This document shows, piece after piece, positions 10,889 through 20,100 of a stretch of 64,000 nt of DNA. Location: contig BGKB01000088.1 in assembly GCA_003116975.1 (NCBI GenBank), forward strand, positions 62,001-126,000. Reading direction: 5' to 3'. Both the position numbers and the translations under genes were made by a program. The first letter of the stretch is position 1, and the number at the start of each line of letters is the position of its first letter. A model generated the notes under the pieces. That model made no database searches, was not told the origin of the DNA, and was given only the letters and a program-made list of their open reading frames with translations. Source of the stretch: Aurantiochytrium sp. KH105. Lineage: Eukaryota > Sar > Bigyra > Thraustochytrida > Thraustochytriidae.

Positions 10889-11416
10889 ACGAAAAGCGAC
10901 CACTGACGGGGATCTTTTTGATAGCGGCCAAGGAAGGCAAGTCACATGGGCAGAACGACAACGAGCAAAGGAGGAACTCGAGCGCCAAGGCAGACGCGCA
11001 AGGGCCTCGCAGCGCGCGAGATCTGCAGACTGCCGGACGCCAGTGCCGCTGCCGCCAGTGCCGCTGTCGAGCCGAGCCGAGCCGAGCCGAGCCGAGACGA
11101 GCCGAAGCCTGTCGCGGCCTGGGATTTGTCGTCATCGTTCGTTCATCGTTCATCACCGAGCCCCTCGGCACGTCGACATTTCCGAGACAGAGCGTCGCCC
11201 GGGGACTAGGCAAGGAAGGAAGGCGGCAACGCGCGCGCTGCGGCGCGGGCCTCGGTGCGAGCTCCAGAGTGGGCTTGACGCGCCGCGAGGCTTCGCATCG
11301 AGACGAAGCAAGCAAACGAACGAACGAGTGGTCGTCGAGAAGCGACGAACGTTCTCCCGCGAACTCGATACGCGAAACAGCAGGCTTGCTACGGCACGCT
11401 CGCGCTTGTGAACATC

Positions 11417-14400
11417 ATGAACGACGATGAAAACCTGGACTTTGATGCCTTAGATGAAAGATTCTTCCGGGACGACGATGCTGGCTTAGTTGACGGAATC
11501 TTCGCAGGCGGGAACTCTGCCGACGGGGACTTTGCAGGCGGGAACTCCGAGAATGCTTTTGCAACAGACAACGGTGAGGGCTACCAAGACTCTGCGCACG
11601 AAAGTACTTTCGACATCCATGCCAAAGAAAACATCTTCCTCCAAGTGCCGGTGCAGGCGTCTCACACGCAAGTGCATCCTTGGCCGTCTCATAGCACGCA
11701 CACGGACCAAGATTTTTTTTCTCAACCTCATTATCAGGCGCCTCGTCAACACCTTTCGCCGTTACCCTACCCACCTCATGCAACGCGCATTCCTTTCAAG
11801 GCGCAAAACCAATTTGTCTCGCCGTCGTACCACGCGCGGCATCCTCCTCTTGCTTCAGCCGAGCACGGGGGGCAAATCGACGGTCTGGGCGCTTCTCTCC
11901 TTCATCATAACGCAATGGAAATCCATGAACACAATCTCGTGCAGCAGGATCCCCCAATAGATCCTTTCAAACCTGGCGCTCATGGCTTGGAAATTCGAGA
12001 CACAACGCAAGGCACACTTGCGAATCCTGATTTTGCAACACAGGAGAATGAGTTCCCGCAGCAGCACCAGCAGCACCAGCACCAGCACCAGCACCAGCAC
12101 CAGCAGCAAGACAAGGTCTCATCGCCAGAGCGCGCAGCCCCAGACTCGATGCGTCCGCCGTCGCCTCTCTGTGTTGCCAACGCGCATTACGGTCAAGTTG
12201 AGGAACTTGTACGCAACATCGTCAGCCGTTCGTCAACGGTCGATGTCATTCTCCAGTTCATCGTTGAGGAGGGAAAGGGCAGCTCTCAAAGCACAATGCA
12301 TCGCAACAAGACCATCTCTACGCTCACCAAGCTCACAATGGACACCTTGGAGAGAATTGCGCATCCTGGGTTAAACGCTTCCCTCGACGAATTTACCGAA
12401 GACGACGTTCATGCAATGGCTGAAAATCTTAAGCACGTCGTTAGAATCGACGCAAGTTCCATACATGGTAGCTCTGCATCTGAAGAGCCCAAGCGCAAGA
12501 CGAAGCAATCAAGACCGGAAAGGGACGATTGGCAAGAATTTATCATTTATAAACTCCAGGAGCTCAATAGAAAGCCGCACCTGCGCAACCTGTGGCTTTG
12601 CTATGGTGGGATTCCCCGACAATCGGATCCCTTGTATTCTTCCTATAAACTGGCACGCCAAGACGCAGCATCATTTAGTCCGTTCCGTGAACTCCTCGGC
12701 AACTTACGCAGAGCGTTCAAGGAGGAGCGCAGCCACTCGGAACTCTATGACGTGCTCGTGATGCTCGCTCTCAAATTCAAACAGCGACGCATGTATCCAG
12801 AAATTGGTCAATTTTTCATTGATCTCGACACGAGCGCACGGGGTCATGTTTTGAATGCCTTCACAGAATGGATTGCAGCCATCTTTTACAAGCAAGTTTT
12901 TCCTCATGAGGCGCCCGAAAAAGATGCGATCAAAGTCGATTCTTGCAAGAGAAATGCGCATTCTCATCCGGACAACCCGCAGCACCAAGGTGGGGATCGA
13001 AACAAGCGCGCCCGTTTCGGCAACGTCTCGGAAGATCAGCAGACACAAACGACCGACGGCTATACGCCCAATCACGCCCTGGCGCTCGCCTGGCGCTGGG
13101 GTCTCCACTTCGTCATGTCCCTTTCGATCTTGGCTTGGATTTGTGCAAGCGCGCTGTGGGCTCATACTTTCGACCGCGTCTTGTTGTTCTTTTCAAAGAC
13201 GCAAAATATCGCTCTCCCGCCCCCGGATGTCGATGCTGACCCTCAAGAGAAGCCAACGAAAGAAGACTCCCAAGGTGCAACAAGCGCGAGTGCTGCAAGT
13301 GCAAACATAGTGGAGAATCACAGCTTGCCAAATGAAGCAACACTAGGTTTGTATGCCAACTTGCATACTCTTACAGAGTCAGCAAATGGTGGCGTAGTGG
13401 AGAACGTCGAGGACGACAGCGACGGCAGCGAGGACGGCCGAAGTTATGATTCTTCACTCACAGGTGCGAGCAGTTCGTGCTGCGGAAAAGTGGAGTGTAG
13501 CCTTGCCAAAGACTCGATTGGCGTCAGTGTCCATTTCCTTCGTCTTTTCGCTCGCCTTGCAGCGAATGGAGCGCTCTCAACCCGCCAGGTCGTGCAAGAC
13601 ACCGTGATGCTTTTCCACACTGCGCAAGATCACGGCGGGTCCCAAGAATCTCTGTCGAGCCGTCGCCGCCGCCGCAGAAGGAACAGTGCCAGTAGCCGGA
13701 ACAGTGCCAGCAGCAAGAGCAGCAGTAGAGCTGAGGATGAGACAAATGGGAGCTTCATCTCCTTTGTCAAGTCCGATCGAGGTCGCTCGCTCACAGAAGC
13801 GCTTCTTGTCCAGGCTGTGACGCCAGCCGAAAGAGATTACAAGCGCTGGTTTGGTCCCGCAACAAATTATGTTTGCCACGCCTGGGACGCGCCCTTTCCC
13901 GGCCTTGTAGAGTCTCTTGCGGGAACCTGCCAAGCGGGCTCGTTCTTTTGGATCGACATCTTCTCCGGCCCTCTCGTCAAAGCGGAGGAGGACGACGCCC
14001 TCACGGACCCGGAGAAGGCGGACAGCCTCGTCGAAAAAAGCGTCAGAAATACCATTCGCACGGCGCCCGGAGATGTTGTCGTCGTTGTCAACAATTGGCA
14101 GAAGCCGCGACTGCTTGAACGGAGCTGGTGCTGGTTCGAGATGGCAATTGCGCTCGAAGAAGGTAAAGGCCTTCGCATGGCTCTCTCCAGAGACACGCAT
14201 GACAGCCTCTACAAGTTTCTCTTGGCATGCATGAGCAGCAATGACACTTCCGTGCCGGATAGCTGTCACGCAGCATCGCTTGAGGCGTTACGCAAGCTGA
14301 TGGGCCCTGAAACTTCCTTTGACAAGAGCTCGTGCTCGCGGCCGTCCGACAAGCGAATGCTTGCGAGCTATTTTCAGAACCGCAGTCACGCTTTGTTGCC

Positions 14401-16120
14401 ACCCGAAGGCAGGATTAAGACGGCCATGTTGGAGCTTTTGCTCGAGCCCGCGGGCCGACATCTTGAAAAGCACCAGCAGAGTGCTGACCCGATCTTTTTC
14501 CTGTCAAGCATTGCCTCATCCCTCGATCCGGTCAGCGAGGCCGCGGCGACGCTGTTCCTGATGCCCAGGCTCACGGGTCGGAACTATCACAGGGCTATCG
14601 ACGGCAATCTTTTGGATGCGAACATTGGCAAGCTTCGCGCAGAGCTTTCGCGCCTGAATCAGATCATTGACGCAAACAACCCGCTGAGGGATGGCACGGA
14701 TGTTGCCGAAAGCGGAAACCGTCTTGGGCGCGTCGAAGACGAAGAGCCACGTGCCGAAAATGCTCGTCACAAGAGGCGGCTCGAGTCCGACGTGCGTATG
14801 CTCATTGAACGCTCGCTGGCACACATGCTCACAAGCAAGGGGCGAATGCTCGGAGATAAGAGACGCGACGCTCGAGCGGTCGATGACGCGGTGCGCTGCC
14901 ACAAGGAGGCTATTGCGATCATGGATCGTCTCGACGATCCAGCGCTGTCCAAAGCTCAATACCATTTGGCCCGCGTGCTCATCGATCACCACTTTACCAT
15001 TGCTAGACGCCATCGTGCTCACCGTTCCATCCAACCGGACTTGAACATGGCCGAGAAAGCGCTCTCGGCGTCGATCCAGACGCAGGAGTCGAGGGCGCCG
15101 CAGCCGGCTTCCCTTGGCGCTGCGTACGCGCTCCGCGCCAAGCTAAGCAACTTGCGAGGCAAGGGAAGCGCTGCGGCACAAGAGTATTGCGAGAAGGCGC
15201 TCGAGCTCCAGACTGCACGCTATGGACCTGGCGACCCTCGCTGCGCCACCACGGTCGCATGCCGCGGCAGCAGCTACTACTGGCATGAAAAGTTTGGCAA
15301 CGCGCTCGCTTGCTGGCGGCAAGCGTTTCGCGACCTCGCCAAGGACGGCATTGTGACCAATGGCGGTGGTCTCAATCTGCGAGCGCTGCAGGTGCTTGAC
15401 CAGGTCTCTCTGGCATACCGTCGACTTCGCGAGGCTCGGTCGTGGCCACAAGAGGAATACTTTGCCCAAGAGGTTAGCTTTGTTCGGGATGAGGTCGAGC
15501 CAGCCCTCGTCGAGGGTCTGTGGGCCGATGTCGAGACCTGTGAATCAGGCTCGCTTCTCCTCTCAGACCTTACGCACTGGACGATGACGACGCTCAAGCG
15601 TGTCCTCGTGCTGGATCCTCGTGTCGATCGAGCAGAGTCGTTATCTGCCATGCTGACGGGGGTGTCGGCTCACGTGCAAGTCGTGCACGACCTCAAGTCT
15701 GCGAGTCATCTTCTCAAGGCGCATGTTTACGCCTTTGTGCTCGTCGCCGATGCCCTTTCGTTCCAGCCACCCCAAGAGCACCATCAGCACGAGGAAGAAG
15801 TGGCTAAAGAGGAGGAGAAGGACGAGGAGAACAAGTTCTTTTTAGCCTTTTACGCAGCTCAGCACGAGCTCGCCGCACAATATCCTTCCCGCCCGCACAC
15901 CGTTGTGCTCCAGTACGCCACAGAGGACGCCAACATCAGGCACCCCACGCAGCTCTTCGGAGGCGGTCCCAGTAAGGCTGCTGACCTCCCTATCGAGCTC
16001 ATGACCCGCTTTTCCAAGATGGCGACGTCTTCCTGGGACCCGAATGCTTCCGAACCGCTAACGCGCCGTCACAGCATCCGCCACAGCATCCGTTTCCGCA
16101 TCGATAGAGACGAAGACTGA
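11417..16120 (+). CDS. Family gene B: helical domain, hydrophobic segment, TIR-like, TPR and receiver-like protein
   Basis: Protein of 1,567 residues. The start is the ATG at 11417; a GTG three codons earlier was ignored. Rough layout: residues 1-40 acidic/aromatic (LDFDALDERFF); 40-240 disordered with a His/Gln run coded by CAG/CAC at 12058-12106; 250-500 the family helical domain ending FTEWIAAIFY; basic NKRAR near 530. A hydrophobic segment at about 555-590 (LHFVMSLSILAWICASALW) could span a membrane. An acidic linker and an Arg/Ser stretch follow. Residues about 798-945 form a TIR-like domain of the type found in protist KLC/TPR proteins, with WFGPATNYVCHAW, FFWIDIFS, VVVVNNW and SWCWFEMA. 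The Glu in the last motif sits where TIR NADases keep their catalytic Glu. KLC-like TPR units fill about 1130-1330, and residues about 1390-1445 resemble a receiver fold (RVLVLDPR, YAFVLVAD). It is a tandem paralogue of gene C. Function is unknown; signalling is inference. Confidence 0.85.
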   Translation: MNDDENLDFDALDERFFRDDDAGLVDGIFAGGNSADGDFAGGNSENAFATDNGEGYQDSAHESTFDIHAKENIFLQVPVQASHTQVHPWPSHSTHTDQDFFSQPHYQAPRQHLSPLPYPPHATRIPFKAQNQFVSPSYHARHPPLASAEHGGQIDGLGASLLHHNAMEIHEHNLVQQDPPIDPFKPGAHGLEIRDTTQGTLANPDFATQENEFPQQHQQHQHQHQHQHQQQDKVSSPERAAPDSMRPPSPLCVANAHYGQVEELVRNIVSRSSTVDVILQFIVEEGKGSSQSTMHRNKTISTLTKLTMDTLERIAHPGLNASLDEFTEDDVHAMAENLKHVVRIDASSIHGSSASEEPKRKTKQSRPERDDWQEFIIYKLQELNRKPHLRNLWLCYGGIPRQSDPLYSSYKLARQDAASFSPFRELLGNLRRAFKEERSHSELYDVLVMLALKFKQRRMYPEIGQFFIDLDTSARGHVLNAFTEWIAAIFYKQVFPHEAPEKDAIKVDSCKRNAHSHPDNPQHQGGDRNKRARFGNVSEDQQTQTTDGYTPNHALALAWRWGLHFVMSLSILAWICASALWAHTFDRVLLFFSKTQNIALPPPDVDADPQEKPTKEDSQGATSASAASANIVENHSLPNEATLGLYANLHTLTESANGGVVENVEDDSDGSEDGRSYDSSLTGASSSCCGKVECSLAKDSIGVSVHFLRLFARLAANGALSTRQVVQDTVMLFHTAQDHGGSQESLSSRRRRRRRNSASSRNSASSKSSSRAEDETNGSFISFVKSDRGRSLTEALLVQAVTPAERDYKRWFGPATNYVCHAWDAPFPGLVESLAGTCQAGSFFWIDIFSGPLVKAEEDDALTDPEKADSLVEKSVRNTIRTAPGDVVVVVNNWQKPRLLERSWCWFEMAIALEEGKGLRMALSRDTHDSLYKFLLACMSSNDTSVPDSCHAASLEALRKLMGPETSFDKSSCSRPSDKRMLASYFQNRSHALLPPEGRIKTAMLELLLEPAGRHLEKHQQSADPIFFLSSIASSLDPVSEAAATLFLMPRLTGRNYHRAIDGNLLDANIGKLRAELSRLNQIIDANNPLRDGTDVAESGNRLGRVEDEEPRAENARHKRRLESDVRMLIERSLAHMLTSKGRMLGDKRRDARAVDDAVRCHKEAIAIMDRLDDPALSKAQYHLARVLIDHHFTIARRHRAHRSIQPDLNMAEKALSASIQTQESRAPQPASLGAAYALRAKLSNLRGKGSAAAQEYCEKALELQTARYGPGDPRCATTVACRGSSYYWHEKFGNALACWRQAFRDLAKDGIVTNGGGLNLRALQVLDQVSLAYRRLREARSWPQEEYFAQEVSFVRDEVEPALVEGLWADVETCESGSLLLSDLTHWTMTTLKRVLVLDPRVDRAESLSAMLTGVSAHVQVVHDLKSASHLLKAHVYAFVLVADALSFQPPQEHHQHEEEVAKEEEKDEENKFFLAFYAAQHELAAQYPSRPHTVVLQYATEDANIRHPTQLFGGGPSKAADLPIELMTRFSKMATSSWDPNASEPLTRRHSIRHSIRFRIDRDED
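12058..12106 (+). repeat. CAG/CAC coding repeat (His/Gln tract of gene B)
   Basis: Alternating CAG and CAC codons inside gene B give a mixed Gln/His run. Probably length-variable between strains. Confidence 0.85.
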
Positions 16121-17121
16121 TGCGACGGACTAACCAAAGGACGCTTGTTGGCCGTGTTCTTTTCTCTTTCCCTTTTTTGCTGCCCCCGCCGCTGAGGCTT
16201 GCCGGCCTCCGATTCTTTGATAAATGAACCATGTTGAAAACTCTACCAAATCCGGCCAATCTTCCTGCGCCTCGATGCCTCGCTGCCCCGTGGCCGTGGC
16301 CGCCGCCGGGCCCGCCGCGGCCACGTGCCGTCTCGCGTAATATCCTAGTGTATCACGAAAACTGGGAAATCGTGATACAATCAGCCCGCTCGGTTCGCGG
16401 CCTGCACCGCATCCGCCTTCCAGAACCCACGCCGGCTTCTGCTCCCGCGCCCGCCGCTCCCGTCGCGCCGCGCCTCGCTCGCGCCCGGCGCGCGTCCCCG
16501 CTCTCCGCCCTTCGCGCTGCGCCGCGCTCCTCTGCCGCCGCTGCCGCGCCACTCGCATCTTTCGCGCCGCTGTCCGTCGCCTCCCGCTCTCCCCTCCCCC
16601 ACACTTTCCACACTCCATCACTCCCACACCCCTCCCTCTTTCTGCTGCGGGCCGAAGACGCGGCGCGTCCCTCGCGCCGTGGCCCCACAGCGGGGGTGTG
16701 CGCGGCGGCCCTGCTGCCTCGACCGTATTCGACTTTCATGTGCAAGCGGGTCTGCGCAGACGGCGGCGCGGCAGACCCGCAACAACAGCAACAATCGATC
16801 GATCGATCGATCGATCGATCGATCGACCCGGCCATCGAGCACCGATACGCGGAGACAGCCTCCGCTCGGCGGCCCGACCGATCGTCCCGCGCGGAGGCCG
16901 GCGGCGGCGGGCGCGAGGCGCGCGCGCGCGGCTGCGGCGCGCGGCGCGCGATCGAGCAGGACCGGACGCGCGAGGAGATCAGGCGGCGGCAAGGAGGAGG
17001 GAGCGCGGCTACGACGAGCGCGAAGACGACCAGGAGCAGGAGCTGCAGGTTCTTCGAGGCAGGGCGAAGGGGGGCGAGCGAGGACGTGAGCGAACGAACG
17101 AAGAAAGGAGTTGCGAACGAC
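16121..17121. other. Spacer between tandem paralogues B and C
   Basis: About 1 kb of very GC-rich DNA with a pyrimidine-rich middle (16560-16640) and a GATC repeat. Gene C's frame stays open back to 16231, but the predicted peptide is Pro/Ala/Arg/Ser-biased with no resemblance to gene B's N-terminus. I therefore treat it as promoter and 5'-UTR. Confidence 0.6.
16795..16828. repeat. GATC tetranucleotide repeat
   Basis: Perfect (ATCG/GATC) tandem run of about eight units. Each unit is self-complementary. It lies in the 5' flank of gene C. Confidence 0.9.
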
Positions 17122-20100
17122 ATGAGTGCGAGCGAGGCGACGATGCCCACGCAGCACCAAGACCGCGACGAGGGTTTTGGTGAAGAGCTCGATTCGTCAT
17201 TTCTTAGCGACTTGGACGGTTTTCCAGACTCTTTAATTGATCACGATTCGTCTTCCATTCCTCGGGAGGCTTCGGGCGACGCGCAGCATTCCGCACAAGA
17301 GCAAAACGGCCTAATCCAACGGGTCGACACTGTCCCCGGCGGAGCGCCGGTCCCCAACCATTTATGCTCGCATCCGGCAGAAGATGGTGATACCGATACC
17401 GACCCGCTTATGATCGAACCTCCAGGTCCCTCAATTCCTATGGAGAACGGAGCGGATACTGGCATCGTGCCTTCATATGGTGATACCGATGCCGACTTGC
17501 CTGTGTTCAAAGATTCGGGTGACCAGATCCAAACAGGGGACGACGGCATTTATGATGGGAATCACAGTCAGCTTCCCTCAAATCAAGGCGTTCCACCCTA
17601 CTCCTCTGTTTCTGGAACGCCTTTTGCCCCATCAGAAAATCCCGTCTCCAATAACTTTAACAATGCGGATGAAGTCATTGCTGGCGGCGAGATGCTCACC
17701 TCTCCAGATGCGCCTAGCATTGCATCAGCTGCACATTATCCTCCCAATGAACCCGCGAATCTCGACTTGTTTCGCGCGGGTCAAAATGAAGGCTTCGCAG
17801 GCGAGACTGTGGATCAGGGTGTTGCGGCCTACGCGCAAGTTCCCCACACGCCAGGCGCAGAGACCGAAGCAAGCGAGACGCAAAGAACGGATCCGGGTTC
17901 TCCACGTGTCTCCGAACCCGGTGGAGCGTACAATCATCACTTTCGCGTGCACGATTTTCATGCAAACGCAGGCGAAGACGATCCGCAACCACCGTTCAAT
18001 TTTCATGATGGTGTCGAGGAGACCGTTGGCGGCCATGTCCAGGTATCCGGGCCTTGGAGCCCAAGCCAGGAGAGCAATGAAAGTGAAAGCTCAGCGGGGC
18101 TCCCCGATACGCCTCGTTTCGAGGATCCTACGCCTCATTTTGAGAATCTTATGTACGAAGCGGAAACATTTTTCAAGCATGCCAATGAGGTCAAGGTGAG
18201 GGCAATCGAAGAGCGGTACGAGATATTGCACCAAGACAGAAGCCCTATACCTGATAGTCGTCGCCGAGACCTCCACCGCGTGTTAGCGCCCATTCTTGCC
18301 TTGCTGCAAGTTGGAAACGACCAGCGCAATCCTCCTGAGTCATTTCCCGACATCAGCGATCATCTTAAGTACTACATTGTGCGGTTGGTGTTCGACGCAA
18401 ACACAAAGGGCGCAGTCCTTCAAGCAATGCGGGAAACCCTTCGACCCCCTGAAAAACCTACCTCAAAGAATGCCTTTACACAGGCGGTCGTTCGGGCTCT
18501 CGGTGAATTGATCTCCTATCCCATTGCGGCCACTCCTCTAAAGAACGAGTGGATCGCGTGGGCAGATCCAGACATTCCGGATAGGCAACTTCGCGCGATC
18601 GAAGCAGAGGCGGAAAATACGCCCCAGGTGAGAGCCCCGTATGCTTTTCGGAAAGACGGGAATCAATTTGGCGTGGCTAGTGCACTTCTCGGAAAGTACA
18701 TCTCGTGGAATCCCACGGGAAACGAACAGAGCAACATTTTTAGAGGTGCTGAAGTGTTCCTCGATTTTGTGAAAACCAAAAAGGGAGCGTCGTGGGATTT
18801 ACGGGTTATCGCCAAAATTTTGGCAGAGCAGCATCGCCGCAAGCTGTCATATCACCTTGCGAGATGGTGCGCGGCCGTGCTGTTCACGGAAGCGGGAGAG
18901 ATTCTCCCAAAGATGCGCAACGTTCTCAAGGTCTGGCTTGATGGCATCTTGCCGTTATCACCCAAAGGCAAGAAGAGAGGTCGCGACGGTTCGACAAGCC
19001 CATCCTCGTCGGACACCAAGGGTAGTCGCTTCGCAAAGCAGGCTCGTGGAGCCGCCGGGGCAGTCAACAGCGTCTTGAGCCTCCTTCGCAGCTCTGTCCT
19101 CCGCCTCTTTACGAACCTTTATGCCGCCGCGGGCATGGTTATCTCACCTTTAACAGGTCTGCTGCCCTCTTCTGTGACAGGCCGCGTGGATCCAAAGGAC
19201 GCTGCGCGGAAGGCGCTTCGCCCCGAAGGCGCGCATGGCGTGAGTTCGGAGTTCCTTGTACTCTTCGATCGCCTCTTGAGCAGGAACGATGCGCTGGATG
19301 ACGACGATGGCGACGACAATAACGATGGAGGGGACAAGAGAGACGCATTCAAGGCCGGGGCTGTGCTCAGCGAGATTTGTAAGGCTGCTCCGCAGGGATC
19401 TTCCGCCGCGAGTCTCAAAGAGTTTGTTTTATCCGAAGCTGGCAAAGACTTTCGCGAAGAGCTCGTGAGCCTGGCAAGAAGTGCTGCTGAGCGGGAGGTT
19501 GAGAAGTGGTTTGGACTTGCAACGAACTTTGTCTGCTATGATCCCCAAATGCCCTTTGCAAAGGTGTTGGAAGGGCTCACGCTCGCGTCCGGCTCTCGGA
19601 CGTACTGGTGGATTGATATTTTCTCCAACTTCGTCGGTTCACAGAGCAAGGCCGACGCTTCAACTCGAATGACATCTTCGGATGCTGTTCGTGCCACCGA
19701 TAACTTTACGATTGTTATCGACAAGTGGCAGGACCCGGCCGTCGGTCGTCTCGAGTCATGTCGTCATGAAATTGCACTCGCCGTTGACGAGCGCAAGCCG
19801 CTGCGCGTTGCCATGTCGCAAAGGGTACGCAGTGAACTCGATCGCTTCAGTAGGGCATGTATGAGTGCCAAGAATGAAGAAAAGGAGGAAGGAAAAGAAG
19901 ATGACGATGGCCAGGGCCCGGGGCAAGACGATGCGGACGTTGACGCTGACTTTGACGAGCTGGGCACCTCTCTTGGCGTTCATGGCAAGCGCCTGGTCGA
20001 AAGCAAGTCGGCGACGAAGCAAGTTGACCTGAAAACACGTCTCGCAATCATCTCCGTTGTCCTTGAACCTGCGATGGAAATGATTCGCCAACACAAGGGC

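Larger units (their letters stand above)
3162..11416. other. 8.2-kb gene-poor spacer with dense low-complexity DNA
   Basis: Long frames here (for example 4313-6268 plus) predict Arg/Ser/Pro/Ala-rich peptides with no domain, and the same DNA is open in several frames. This is what very GC-rich noncoding DNA gives. The content is purine-rich (3629-3740), pyrimidine-rich (4510-4640) and GC-rich blocks, plus the simple repeats listed separately. The parts from about 6870 to 7900 and 9780 to 10070 are less biased and may hold small genes or relics. Splice-donor-like GTAAGT is visible on the minus strand near 7060-7065. I see no complete conserved gene. Confidence 0.55.

Noticed and set aside
16231-17121. 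In-frame N-terminal extension of gene C
   Set aside because: Composition is spacer-like, it spans a GATC repeat, and gene B has no counterpart. The ATG at 17122 begins the acidic segment shared with B.
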